This document shows, one piece after another, positions 34,493 through 47,000 of a stretch of 64,000 nt of DNA (its first letter is position 1; each line of letters starts with the position of its first letter). The stretch covers positions 323,436,264 to 323,500,263 of the forward strand of contig OW240913.1 in NCBI GenBank assembly GCA_933207985.1, given 5' to 3'. The notes beneath the pieces were generated by a model. The model was not told the origin of the DNA. It made no database searches and saw only the letters and a list, made by a program, of their open reading frames with translations. This stretch comes from Pelobates cultripes. Its lineage: Eukaryota > Chordata > Amphibia > Anura > Pelobatidae. Both the position numbers and the translations under genes were made by a program.

Positions 34493-35398
34493 GTAATGAG
34501 ACAATTTTCTTGTGCAAGGGTTTAGAGCAATCTGCAATAAAACAAAGTAGGAACACTTTAATAATACTTGTTAACAGTTCAATTGTTAACTTTCAATTAG
34601 AAAATATGTTTTAATGTACTTACCTGAAAGTACCAATAGAGGCGCTGGAGAGCCGATGTGAGCAGCAGCCGTCCAGACGTTCCGGTACAATGGAGGAAAA
34701 GAGCGCGAAAAAAGCCCGCCGAGAAATGGCCGCGGGAGGAAGGAGTCGTCGCTATGGAGACAGGTAAGGGGCCGGGATTGTTCCCACAGAGGGGGGCGAC
34801 GATATTGCCGAAGTTGGCAACCGGCCAGAAGCCGATCAGCTCTCGGCTTCTGGCCGCACGGACAGAATAAACAAAGTGCCTCTGTAGTTCTGAGGCAGAA
34901 GGCAGCACACACAGACCGTTTGGGGATTAAACAGAAGGCATAAATCACTAAAGACACAGACCATTTAAAGGGGAAATGGTCTGAAGTAAAATTGTTAAAG
35001 GCACAGTTAAGTTTATGTGTAATATCAAAATAAACAAATAAATAAATTATTATTAATAATAATAATAATATAATAACTCTAAATAATACTATTGATACTA
35101 GACTATAATTGGAATAGACTCACCTGGGAGGCTAAGCAGCAAAGAAAGAGGAATTGGGAGGAGCCTGATGACTGGACATACTCTATCGTACACTCTGATT
35201 GGTTAAATTGTTTTCTACTTACTGTTAACTGTTTCTTTGCTGCTGGGAGTAACAGTAAAGAAAGTAAAGCAAATATGAAGCCTCCTGTCTTGCCATGAAA
35301 TTAACTACTAAGGATTGTTACTGGGAACTGTTTTCTACTTTCCCACCTAATGGGTTAAAGCAGCCTGCATATTAAGACAACATACAGTTCAATCTCTC

Positions 35399-35876
35399 TG
35401 AAGTGGAAATTAATTCAATCAATTGATTATTTTGTGTATCTGCCCATGGCCAAATTAAAGAAACAGTGCGTGCACGCTCCCTGAAGTAATTCACACCAGA
35501 CACAAGTTTCAGGTTGATGAAAAACTTGAGGAATGTTTATTCTGGGGGGACGGAATGCCCCTTATAAAGAAAAATTACATCATATGCATTGTCAGAGATA
35601 ACATGGAATAATACATCAATAATTGGTTAGGGGTTAAGTGGCTGGTTTATTGCTCTTCCTACTTGGTGTGATGTCACTGGTATCTTGGAGGTCTCCCCCA
35701 GATTCCAACGCCATCTTGTTAGTGAGGGTATTATTTGATGTCTAAGGGGAAACTCCCTGGCCCTAGCGGCCATTCTAAGTAAATCACATAAAATGATAAA
35801 TGCTGATCAAAAACTATATAAAGTAAATAGACATTTTACTAGCTAAAAATTATGTCAATATTTCATTTCCACAACA
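35399..35876 (-). mobile_element. Solo LTR of an endogenous retrovirus-like element, 5-bp TSD
   Basis: The 478-bp insert begins TG and ends CA, with related termini TGAAGTGGAAAT and ATTTCCACAACA, and is flanked by CTCTC on both sides (35394-35398, 35877-35881). Read on the minus strand it has a TATAAG box (CTTTATAAGGGG) followed 20-30 bases later by a polyadenylation signal AATAAA, then CTTGTGTCTGGTGTGAATT, the order of a promoter/R/U5 region. No internal coding part remains, so recombination between two LTRs is likely. Confidence 0.75.
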
Positions 35877-36125
35877 CTCTCTATGGTGTGAAACCATATA
35901 AATTAACTGCCTAGGATTATTACTGGTAACCTGCTTTCTACTCCCCCACCTAATGATGTAAACAACCTGTACTTTAAGCAACATGTAGTTCACATTTCCC
36001 ACAGTAAGAGACCATGTAAATTACCTGCTAAGGGTTATTACCGCCAATTAATCTCCACTCTCCTATCTTATAACCCAAAGCAACCTGCATCTTACGCAAC
36101 ATAAAAATGCTAAGTGCAACTGTAG

Positions 36126-37081
36126 GAACAGTCAAGTAACTAATACACCATACCTCCCCAGGAAAGGGGATAGCCACCAAAGAGCTGATGTACTGACTCA
36201 ATAAAAAAAATAAAAAATAAATAAATGTTGCATTATATAGTTGATAAATATGAGTCAATAGATGTCGTCTGTGTGACGCGCCAGGGCAACTAGACCATTG
36301 GAGGGAGATTATTGGGATATTTGGACAGTCAGGCATACTATAGCACTAGCGCAGTGTCTAAGAAGCCCATGGCACTCACAAGCGTACAATGCCTAGAGTG
36401 CTGCACAGGTGACACAAAGCATAAGTTTTAGATCTAAAGTCTCCTACACCACAAGTTATAAATATGTAATGTATAATATGCTATGTTACAGATTGTCTTC
36501 AACACCTAGGATACATAAGGTATAATAAGTTTTAGACTTAAGATTTTTCTTTTTTATACCACAAGTTATACATAGGTAATGTAGAATGTGATATGGTAAA
36601 AAATGTCTTCTATAGCTGAGATATACGAGTTACAAAAATGTAATGTATAATATTTTAAGTTAGAGAACATCTGCAACACCTACGATATGTACTCAATGTA
36701 GGCCAATGTTCAACCCACAGCCCTGACTCAGCATGAAACATCTATTATATAGAGTATCATTTAGACCCGAGGCCACCTTACGGAAACACAGAAGTTTCCA
36801 CCCCCACGGTACCCATAGGAGTACCATGCCTCACGACCAGAGGTTATGTAAATATGTAGTTTGTTTACCCCCAGTTTCATTTCCCCTCTCCCCTTCCCAG
36901 AAAACCCCACCAAAGTGTCACGACCCGACCCAGGCTCACTGATCAACTCAAGGCGAGAGAAACAATGACAAGGTCACCCAATCAAACCAACCTACTCCAC
37001 ACTTCGAAAAAAGGCACCATAAACTGCGAAACGAATACACAGATGTAACCACAACTGATGCTCCCCCAAAACTAACAACAT
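36126..37081 (+). other. Remainder of the L1 inter-ORF spacer
   Basis: About 0.95 kb with no long reading frame. 36430-36680 contains three loose repeats around ACCACAAGTTATAAATATGTAATGT. It belongs to the L1 by position between ORF1 and ORF2. Confidence 0.6.
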
Positions 37082-37183
37082 ATGAAAATACAATCACATA
37101 ATGTTAAGGGATTAAATACCCCTCACAAACGCAGGATTCTACTAGCAGGTGCTAAACAGGACAGCATAGACATTCTTTGTCTC
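37082..37183 (+). pseudogene. L1 ORF2, first part (start to endonuclease motif)
   Basis: The ATG at 37082 starts MKIQSHNVKGLNTPHKRRIL, the standard opening of an L1 apurinic-type endonuclease. The frame runs to DSIDILCLQ at 37184, where the hAT element enters. The next residues of the motif (ETHF) are found after the hAT at 38624. Confidence 0.85.
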
Positions 37184-38615
37184 CAGGGCCGGACTGGGAA
37201 AAAAATTCTTAGAAGGGGGCGGGGCAGAGAGGGTGTGTTTTGTCATCACTCATGACAAACACGCCCCCTCTCAAAGTGAGCATGTTGGTTCAATGCTCTT
37301 CCAGGGTAGACCATGCGCAGAGCTCTGCTGAAGAGCTCTAGCATGAGAAAAAGGCCCTGTATTTGTCCTGTGCAGTGCAAGCAAATTTAATAACATGCTT
37401 GCACTGTGTTTCCTTGCAACTTGTCTCTGGTGTCTCTATAAATGTATACCAGGAGACAAAAGGGCCAGGAAAGAGTATTGTGCATGTGTTTGTAGCCTGC
37501 TTGTGGTATTGCGTGTGTGCAGAGTGAGCTGGTCGTGGTATGGTATTGTGTAATAAGGTCTGTTTTAGTCGTGTTGTGTTTGTGGTGTAATGTAAAGCAT
37601 ATGTGGCTAGGGGCTGTAGAGAATGTGTGTATAGGGGGTGTGTTTATGTGTGTGGGTCTATATATATATGAGTCTTGTGTGTGTTTGAAGGACCCAGACT
37701 ATGTATAGGAGATCTAGTGAGCGTGCGTATATAACGGATTCAGAGTGTATATAGGGATCTAGTGTGTGTATGTGTGTAGATGATCCAGAGTTGGGTAAAA
37801 GATCTAGTGTGTGTCTGGAATGTAATGTGTTTAGGGGTGCAGTGTGTGTGTGAGGGGTGCAGTGTGTGTGAGGGGTGCTGTGTGTATATATATATATTTT
37901 ATATAAATATGTTTGGAAATATTGTGTATGTGTGTGATGCAGTGTATCGGGGGGTTGTGTGTGTATGTGAGGGGTGCAGTATGTGTGTGTGATGGATGCT
38001 GTGTGTGAGGTGTGATGTGTGTGAGGGTGGTGTGGGTGCTGTATGAGGGTGCTTTGTGTGAGGGTGGTGTGGGTGCTGTGTGAGAGTGCTGTGTGTGATG
38101 TGTGTGAGTGCTGAGAGTGCTGTGTGTGAGAGTGCTGAGTGTGATGTGTGTGAGAGTGCTGTGTATAAAGGTTGGGGGGTAAATAAACAAATACAAAATT
38201 AAGTGGGGGTAAATATACAAATAAAAAAAAACTAAGGGGGGTAAATAAACAATAAAAAAAACTAAGCAGGCATTAAATCTCCCCTCCCTTCTTACCTTTA
38301 GCCTGGGAGGGGGGGACAGGCACGTGGTGTCTGGGAGGGGGGGTCCGGCACGGTGGTACCTGGGACTGGGTGGCGGTGTTCCCTGGTGGTCCAGTGGTGA
38401 GTGAACTCTAGCCGATCTCGCGAGAGGAACCCGGCGGAGCTGCAAGATAGAGCTCCACCGGGTCCTCTCCCTCCCTCCCCAGCCGCAGGTCTATTTAAAT
38501 GAACCGGTGAGGGAGATCTGGGGATGTCCTGTGACCTCCCCTGCCGGCCTCGGCCCATGGCCACCGCGGCCCACCGGGCATTTGCCCGGTGTGCCCGATG
38601 GCCAGTCCGTGCCTG
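37184..38615. mobile_element. Non-autonomous hAT in the L1 endonuclease, 8-bp TSD
   Basis: The ends CAGGGCCGGACTGGG and CCAGTCCGTGCCTG are imperfect inverted copies. TTTGTCTC flanks both sides exactly (37176-37183, 38616-38623). The interior has a GT-rich satellite (about 37440-38170) and GC-rich sequence (38290-38600), with no transposase. It disrupts the Gln-Glu-Thr-His endonuclease motif of ORF2. Confidence 0.92.
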
Positions 38616-38623
38616 TTTGTCTC

Positions 38624-41600
38624 CAAGAAACACACTTTGCACACTGCAGGGTCCCAGAGTTTGGGAAACAGTAATGTACAACCCAATATCACGTCTCTTT
38701 CCTGTTTCATAAATCACTAACCTTTGAACTTTTACAGATGAAAAAAGATGCCCAGGGACGCTACCTCATACTGCACTGCAATATCAACAACGCATTATAT
38801 ACCTTAGTGGGGATATACAGTCCAAACACAAAACCAACGCAACTTTCTACACAAGGTACTAAACAAAATTCCCCACCATAACACGACTTCTTTAATAATA
38901 TGTGGAGACCTCAATCATGTACTACACCCACGTATGGACACGACCGCGCCTACATCCACTCCCAGATCCAAAGCACCAAACCCACATTGTAAAGCCCTCA
39001 CTAAACTTATTTCAGATTATGGACCAAACAACATCTGGCGTACCCTTCATCCAAACATAAGAGGGTATTCATTCTACTCAGCGGTTCACAAAACGCATTC
39101 TAGAATAGATCACATTCTGGTGTCACGTGATATGATCTCACAAGTGACCAAATGTCAGCTGGGGAACTTCGTGTGGTCAGATCATTGTAACACTCACAAT
39201 CTACGACACTTACAACCACAAAGGGAAACCCCCCTGGTGATTGAACAATACATTACTGACTGATGCAGACTTTAAAACTAAATTAGAAACAGACATAAAT
39301 GACTATTTCCAGACAAATCAAAATCCCGAGCTCCTGCCCACCACACTATGGCAAGCCCACAAGGCAGTAACTAGAGGACTACTCATAAGTAGAGCAGCGT
39401 ATATAAAACGGAGCACACAAAATAAATATCTACAATTATTGACAGAGCTTTGAGATCTCAATAACGAACAATTAATAAAACCCAGACGAAAGACTAATTA
39501 AAATAGCACATACCACTAAAGAAATCAATGACCTGCTGCTCCACAAAACGGCCCAGAAGCTCCACAAACTCAAATTACGGCATTACACACAGGGTAACAG
39601 AGCTAGCAAAGCGCTAGCGTCAAAGCTGAGGCAGAAACAAGCAAAATAAAAAATCCCATACATACTCAATAACGCAGGAGGGAAAATATACGACCCCCGA
39701 GAAATTAACACAATGATTGCTAACTACTCCAAAAGTCTTTCTAACCCGCGGGACGATACACACACACACCAACCCAATCACACTGAAATACAAAACTTCC
39801 TCGCCAACATAAGACTACCGACTCTCACGCAATTGCATAAATGAAAGTCTACAAAAACCAATCACACTACACGAACTGATGCAGACAATACGCTCACTAC
39901 CATCAGGGAAATCACCGGGCCCAGATGGTTTCACTAACGAATATTATAAAATTGCACAACACTCTAGCCCCGCATCTAGTCACAGCACTAAATAACATAG
40001 TACAATCGGGAAACATGCCACCAGAGATGTTACGCGCGCACATAACCACATTACCAAAACCGGGGAAGACTCCAGATCAGCCGAAAAATATACACCCCAT
40101 CTCCCTACTAAATACCGACACAAAAATCCTCGCAAAAATATACCCTACTAGAGTAACACTCATCATACCTTCCCTGATACACCCAGACCAAGTGGGATTT
40201 GTGAAGGGGAGACAGGGGGCAGAGGGCACAAGAAAACGTCACAGCCTGCTTTATGGTAAAAAGGCCCACGAGCAACCCAGAGTGTTTATGTCATTAGATG
40301 ACGAAAAGGCTTTTGACAGGTTGCACTGGAATTTCCTCCGAGCAGTCCGGCAAAAATTTGACTTACCACCCACATTTCAAGGTCTAATCTCGGCACTTTA
40401 CTCTACACCTGCCGCCCAAATAATGAACGGAGGCTTTATGTCCCAACCCTTTGAAATCACAAACGGCATCCGTCAAAGATGCCCACTATCCCCAATACTC
40501 TATATGTTTGCCCTTGAACCACTAGCACAATCCATTAGGGACAACGTAATGATTAAAGGGGTACGTATAGCAGACAAAGAATACAAAATTACCATGTTTG
40601 CTGATGATGTCATGCTCTAGTTTACTGACACGATAGTTTCTATCCCGGCTCTCCATACTACTCTGAAACAATATAGTGATTGCTCGTATTATAAATTGAA
40701 CACCACAAAAATGCAGGCCATGTGCCTACACATACCACCACACACAACAGCAATTCTGAAACAGACACACAAATATGAATGGAAGGACAGCCTTACATTC
40801 CTAGGGATCGATTTCACAAAACAACAACAACGCCTGCTCAGAGACAACTGCATCAAAACCTTAAACTCTATAAAACAACAGATTATGGGATGGAAATGGA
40901 AATTTGTCTCATGGATGGGAAAAATTGCTGCAGTAACAATTTTAATATTGCCAAAACTGCAATACTTATTCCGCACATTACAAATTAAACTACCCCAAAC
41001 ATTCCTCAAGATAGCTCAGAAAGTGATTAACACATTTATTTGGGCACCCAAAAAGCCAAGGACAGCGGCAAACATTATGTACCTACCATACAAATTGGGG
41101 GGCATGGGCCTACCACACCTCACCACGTATTATAGAGCTACCGTCATGAGCCAACTCATAACAACGTTACACCAATCCTCGACACCAAACTCATGGATAG
41201 ACATTGAGGCGGCACACACAGACGGACAACACATTACTTCTCTTGTCTGGCTACTGCCACAACACAGGAGAAAACACGTACATGGCTCCTACAACCGCGA
41301 CAACACTGAGAGAATGGGACAGAATCACAAAATCCATAAAACGAACACAACACTGTCACCCATAATGCCACGTTCTTCTTTCACAGAACTCATACCCTTT
41401 GTGAACATCGCCACTTGGAACACAACAGGTTTGAGACACCTATACCAGCTATCTGACCAACACAAACTTATCACATTTAACCAGCTGCAAAGGGAATACA
41501 AACTCCCTAACTTAGCAGAATTCGCACATAGGCAGATTGGCTCCTGGCTGGGAAAACACAAACATTTACTTCCCTCAAAAGACAGGTGGACGAACTTTAC

Positions 41601-42280
41601 AGCCCTAGAGCAAATGTGCCTACAGAACAAACAGCCTTCACATCCATTATCTAAGATATACAATCAAAACTATCTAACAAAATCCCCACATGACCTTACA
41701 TTTGTCCAAGCTTGGGAAACAGAATTGGGTAAGAGACCAACGGACGACCAATGGGCACACATATTCTGCCCAAACACCCTAACACTGAACACGTCCCATT
41801 TGGAAATAAGTAGGAAAATACTGTACCGCTGGTACTTAGTCCCTACACGAATAAAACATATTACACCGGCACATTCGGGGATTTGTTGGAGATGCAACAA
41901 ACACCCAGGGACAATGCTGCACATGTGGTGGACATGCCCAGATCTGGGGAAATTGTGGACAGGCATACACCCCCTAATACAAAAAGGTGACCAAGACTAC
42001 CCTACCACAAGCACCTGAACACTACATCCTCCAGTGCCTACCAACTAGCATTAAAAAAGCTGACAGATACTTAATATATCACATTACTTCCGCCGCACTC
42101 ACAAATATAAGCAGAAAATGGTTGCAAACAAAACCTCCACACATAAATGAATGCATTCAACAAATTGAAGATACAAAAAAGTATGAAATGGCGGCTAGAG
42201 TGCATAGACCCCCACAGGCATACTGGAGGGTGGCGTGGGAAAGGTGGAACAGGCACCAACACACGCCACAAACCCACTAA
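38624..42280 (+). pseudogene. L1 ORF2, second part: endonuclease end, RT and Cys-rich C-terminus
   Basis: Continues the endonuclease (DAQGRYLILH, LVGIYSPNTKP, then RIDHILVSRDM and SDH near 39180). The RT domain (39925-40620) shows PKPGKTPDQPKNIHPISLLN, QVGFVKGRQ, FDRLHWNFLR and the active site FADDVML (Asp codons 40603-40608), then a TAG. The thumb and C-terminal domain follow (40696-42018) with FLGIDFTK and the zinc motif CWRCNKHPGTMLHMWWTC. The last frame (41987-42280) holds ISRKWLQTKPPHINECIQQI and ends the protein. Several frameshifts and stops. ORF2 nicks target DNA and primes reverse transcription there. Confidence 0.9.
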
Positions 42281-42790
42281 TACAGAGTAAAGGTTTCAAT
42301 GACAACGAACAATAATGAACAATAACGAATGGTAGTGTCACGGAAAACCACAAATTATGCACCAAGATAAATGACACAAAATGAGATAACACATTTAAAA
42401 TGGGTAGAGGCAACAAGGGTCGACCCTCTTCCCTACTCCCCCCACCCCCTCCCCAGTTCTTTGGGGAATAGTATCCTGGTTCTACCTCCAAGTTCAACCC
42501 CCATACCAATCCAAACCACCATTAGGAACGTACAGTACATTTCTAAGTTAAGACCAGAAACCAGCACAAACAGCACCACCACTAGAGCTCATCTGGAATA
42601 AAGAGCTGAAAGAATTATAATATGTATGATGCAACAAAGTATGGTGTAACTTAAGAATCTTTCATCTCAAAAATGTGAACTATTGTGCATATTGTAACGC
42701 ATATTGTAACGCTTACTCTAACCAATGTACCATGTTGGAATGTAAATCTGTACACATTGTAAAACCATAAAAATTGCAAAAAAAATAAAA
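42281..42790 (+). other. L1 3' UTR and A-rich tail
   Basis: Non-coding 0.5 kb with a C-rich block (CCCTACTCCCCCCACCCCC, near 42430) and an A-rich end, followed at once by the right TSD. Confidence 0.8.
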
Positions 42791-42804
42791 AAATCTTATT
42801 GTAG

Positions 42805-43627
42805 CACACACACATTTAAAAAGCACAGTACATAAAATGAGATAAAATCAGCCAGAGCTTCTCACCCAACGCGTTTTGTTTTTTCCAGACTGTTTCAAGG
42901 GTATAACCTACATAATAAATCGAATTCCCCTTCATAGCGTACTCTCTTCTGGGCTCAGCATGTCTTTTATGCGGGCCTTGTATGTTGATCAATAAAATAG
43001 TATGTCCACCACATCCTCATATCTGCACATTCCACTCTGGAGTGCAATTTCACTGTTAAGTGTACTAATACTTTGTTTCCTGTGTGTCACAAGAGTTCTA
43101 GCAAGGCATGCAAGTTCCTGATCTAGCAGTCCAACACTTAGAGTTCTGCATACACAATGCAAAGTTCCAACTAGAGCAATCCAAACAAGACCACACAGCA
43201 CCATCCGCCTCCCAATCAAATCCAACCCCTCATGAAGACCAAAAGAGTCAGAACAAATGCAAATACAGTGTAAAATATATATATGTCCCACCCTGTAATG
43301 CCAGTGCCATGGAGAAATATACACCTACGAAGTATACAAATATAGGTAACTATAAAAGATATATGTACAACTACTAAAACATAGACAAAATACATCAATA
43401 TAATGAATAAATAGAATGATATTATCTACTAAAATATGCTTTAAAATACCTATAAAGATCTAACCATAAATGCATAAAGTGCATATATCTCTTCCAGGTG
43501 TATACCCACATATATGTAAAAAAAGAAAAGGAAAAAGGGGGGAACAAAAATCTCAAATTATCAATGCATGGAAAATGAATGAAGAATAAAAAGGAAAACA
43601 ATAATAAGAAATAATAGTGTATATATA
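42805..43627. other. Non-coding stretch, right half of the pre-L1 repeat
   Basis: Continues the DNA left of 27935. Includes CACCCAACGCGTTTTG near 42866, a motif of an interspersed repeat type I cannot name. No gene. Confidence 0.45.
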
Positions 43628-44058
43628 CAGTGAGGGAAAAAAGTATTTGATCCCCTGCTGATTTTGAACGCTCCAACTGTTGTCACCTTCTCCCCAAACT
43701 GCTTGGCGATGGTCTTGTAGCCCATTCCAGCCTAGTGTAGGTCTACAATCTTGTCCCTGACATCCTTGGACAGTTCTTTGGTCTTGGCCATGATGGAGAG
43801 TTTGGAATCTGATTGATTGCTTTGGTGGACAGGTATCTTTTATAAAGCTAACGAGCTGAGATTAGAAGCACTCCCTTTAAGAGAGTGCTCTGAATCTCAG
43901 CTCATTACCAGTATAAAAGACACCTGGGAGCCAGAAATCTTACTGATTGATAGGGGATCAAATACTTATTACACTCATTGACATGCAAATCAATTTATAA
44001 CTTTTTTGACATGCGCTTTTCTGTATTTTTTATTTTTTATTCTGTCTCTTTCTCACTG
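43628..44058 (-). mobile_element. Deleted Tc1 element with transposase N-terminus
   Basis: The left end CAGTGAGGGAAAAAAGTATT and right end TCTTTCTCACTG are inverted copies, with TA at 43626-43627. On the minus strand 43791-43670 encodes [19 protein letters not shown], a stop, then AGMGYKTIAKQFGE, the paired-type DNA-binding head of a Tc1 transposase. The catalytic domain is gone. A palindrome (GAGCTGAGATTAGAAGCACTC and its complement) is at 43859-43905. Confidence 0.8.
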
Positions 44059-44061
44059 GTA

Positions 44062-47000
44062 AAATACACCTACCAAATATAGGTAGCTATAAAAGTTAAA
44101 TGTACAACAACTAAAAAAATAGACACAATACACCAATAATATAATATAATGAATACAAATAATAATATTAGAACTTTATTCTGGGTCATAGACTGAATTT
44201 ACAGATTTACCAACGTGGATCTTGTGTGTTTCTTAAAGCATCCAGGTATATTGCTGTTTTTCGTCCACTATAGAGTAGTTACTCATAGAGAATTGCCTTT
44301 GGACTGGGTAGATAGAATATCCAATACGAACCAGAGCTATTAGTGCAGTATGTCCTACATTACTGGTAGATACACGACTCAAAATACTGGGTCTTAGTGC
44401 TTAGTATAGCGGTTAGCAGTACAAGTTAGCAAAAGAAACTGTAACAGTAACGTGCCTGAACTCCTACACCTTCCGTGGCAGAGACTCCAGGGCCGTATTA
44501 TCACACCCTTGCTTTAGCTGATAACTTTCTAGGCACAGTAAGCAATGGGTCCATGTCTGGATTACCCTTTTACCTTAGGGAGAGCAAAAAAATAGGATGC
44601 AAGGGTAGTGTGTATCTGTAAATAAATATGCATGTGTAAGTCTCTGTGTATGTGCATGTACATGAATATGTACGCTTGTTGTTTTAGGTCCTGGTGTATG
44701 TGTGGATGTACGTTTTTGTGGATTTGCATCTGTCATGTTTTTGTGTTCGTAAGTGTCAGTAATGACGTGTCTGGCTGTTGATATGCATCACTATGAAGAT
44801 GTGTAAATTTGAGAGTGGGTGTGTGAGGGCCTACTTTTCCAAGTCAATGCACTAACATATTTATGCACGTCCTTGTCAATTCTGTATCCATAATTCCTAG
44901 TTGAGTGAGTGAACCTTGTTTGGGTATTTATTCAATAAAAAGCCTACTTAAAAACAATCCAAATGCACGTGTTGACTGGATAGCAGGAGATATAATCTTG
45001 TATTTATGTTTAAGCATGCATTTTATTTAATTTGCTAAATTATATAAGAGTTACGAGAACATAAGTATCAGTAAAATATGTTCTTATTTGCTATTATGCT
45101 ACAGTATTGCTCTATTCTATATAGCTACACAGCATTGATTTTATTTTTTTTCATATAAAGTGATAAAGAGGGTGGGTTGGTTCGTTTGTACTTACCCCCC
45201 GCATGCTCTTGGTTGCTAGCCACATCTCTCTAAGACGAGTCTGGGAGCATTATGCGCATTGTGAAAACACATCAAGGCACAGCTATTGGAAATTCTTCAC
45301 TTCTAAGTCAACAAGATTCTTTCCACTGGGGATAATTTTGCTTTCTTATGGAGTTCGCTGCAGGCGTTGATTTCCTGCTTGTGTACACATAAATCAGCTT
45401 GGGATGCAGCACTTTGTAAAAAAATAAAATTTCCCTGGAGTCTTAATGAACCACAAAATATCAACTGCAGCTAATGCATCACGAAGTAATACAAACTGGC
45501 AGCAATCAAACGGATATAGGCTGGGAGCAATTAAACAGCTTGGGGTTATCTACTAATTTCTCAATGTGCATCTGAATGGCGGGTAAAATAGCCAATTTGA
45601 ATGAAAACCCCCCCAAATTATATATTTGGAAACAAATCTGCAGATGGATATTGGCCCAGAATTGCTGTTTTGATGCAATTTTTTGTCTTGTCAAATATTA
45701 CATTTAATAAAAACTATTAGCGATCAACTAATTGCATCCAGGTGTCCCCTGGATTTGTCCAATTAGGAGCATATTCAAGGAATTCAGGTTATCTCTTTGG
45801 AGAATGGGAGTTGAAATAAACTATAGCCCATGAGAACAGCATTGTAAAAAATGTAAACCATTAAATAACTAAGCGATAAGGGTATTGTGTACATTAGACT
45901 GGAAATAAAAATGTGCCGAGGTCCCAAATTCCCCTATATTTGGGAAGATATTGGAAGTCTCTATTTCTCCAGCACCTGTGTAGAATTGCAAACATTAAGA
46001 TTGACCTGCAGTCTCACATCCACTCCTTCCCCGTCATGTGCCATAACGAAGCTAATCAATGGCTACTGTATACACTGGTAACTGAAGGGGGCTCTTTATG
46101 CTTTTGCCTGACCAGATTTTCAGTGGATGAAATCCAAACATGAAGTAGTGGGCACATAGACAGATACTGTGATGGGTAGGGAGACAGCATGTGACTGCTC
46201 TTCTGAGATGAGAGTTAATAATTGGAGAAGGCATCTCCAATTCCCTCAGCTGTCAGGTGGATCCTTTACAATAATAGCTAAAATGATCCTTAATCCCATT
46301 TATCATGTATTTGCCCTTTATCTCCACTTTATAGGTGTTAGAAAATGACCAGTCGCCATTCAAAATGCCACCAAAACCAAATCCAATGTGTGGAGGTGGA
46401 ATCCTAATTACAAAATCTAGGAACTCTGCCAACCTTCACTCAGAGACACTGACTAAACTGATCAAAAAGACTTACCTTGAAAGTTGTTGGTCAGTTCCAC
46501 CTATGGTTTTCACCCACTTTTTTAGTTATCAAGTCATTGCTTTTAGAAGATGGGGATTTTCATGTGTCTTTGCTTGACCCCCTTTAAGGGGGAGAATATA
46601 AAGAATGATAAGATCTTCTGATGATGGCCATTTGAACCAGGAAAAGGTTGCATGTCAATCTCTTAAAATTAAATTTTCACATAAAAAAATAATTGTAATC
46701 TGCCTCATATTCATAAATAGTTGCCTTGCACCGTCAGTAACACGTGTCTGTTTAAATAATGTGTAATATAAAATCTTTCTCGGGGAGGGCAATATATGTG
46801 TCAAAGATTGTATAGAGGGTGGGCTACCCCAAAATGAAGCTATGGGTGGTCTTGTGATAGTGATGATGACACTGTTACACTGAGAAGTTGGGGACGACCA
46901 CATTGAAGTAGTGTGTGTCGGTGGGAGGAGTAGTCTGGCTATCAGTATAGGAAGTAGCCTTGTCTGAGGTGTTCTAGAGGGCTTTGGCCTGGAAGTGGCT

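Larger units (their letters stand above)
29460..35302 (-). mobile_element. Complete DIRS retrotransposon (minus strand) inside the L1 spacer
   Basis: Inverted terminal repeats: 29500-29651 (GACAGGAGGCGAATATTTGC to TTCCTCTTTC) match the complement of 35144-35297. Outer edges differ and are rejoined in the internal complementary region at 30047-30145. There is no TSD; AAATT is shared at both junctions (29455-29459, 35298-35302). The minus strand reads leader, gag, RT/RNase H/linker, tyrosine recombinase. The 5843-bp length is usual for DIRS. Several frameshifts show it is no longer autonomous. Confidence 0.92.
29090..36125 (+). repeat. L1 inter-ORF array of ~119-bp repeats (interrupted)
   Basis: About six units, each running from ACCATGTAAATTACCTGCTAAG through TTTTCTACTNTCCCACCTAATG and GCAACCTGCATATTAAGCAAC to AGTAAGAG. 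Unit starts at 29095, 29211, 29330, 29448, 35893 and 36011 give periods of 118-119 bp. Unit four is split by the DIRS (after 29459) and then by the solo LTR (after 35398). Non-coding; it fills most of the gap between ORF1 and ORF2. Confidence 0.85.
27949..42790 (+). mobile_element. Full-length L1 LINE with 14-bp TSD, hosting three later insertions
   Basis: The 14-bp duplication AAATCTTATTGTAG at 27935-27948 and 42791-42804 is exact and brackets the element. The 5' end is GGGGCGTGGCTAACC and the 3' end an A-rich tail (AAAAAAAATAAAAA). Order: leader, ORF1, a spacer of ~119-bp repeats, ORF2 with endonuclease, RT and C-terminal Cys domain, 3' UTR. A DIRS (5.8 kb), a solo LTR (478 bp) and a hAT (1432 bp) lie inside. 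Without them the L1 is about 7.1 kb. Both ORFs carry frameshifts or stops. Confidence 0.92.

Noticed and set aside
37517..38445. Frames in the GT-rich part of the hAT
   Set aside because: Low-complexity translation; no transposase motif.
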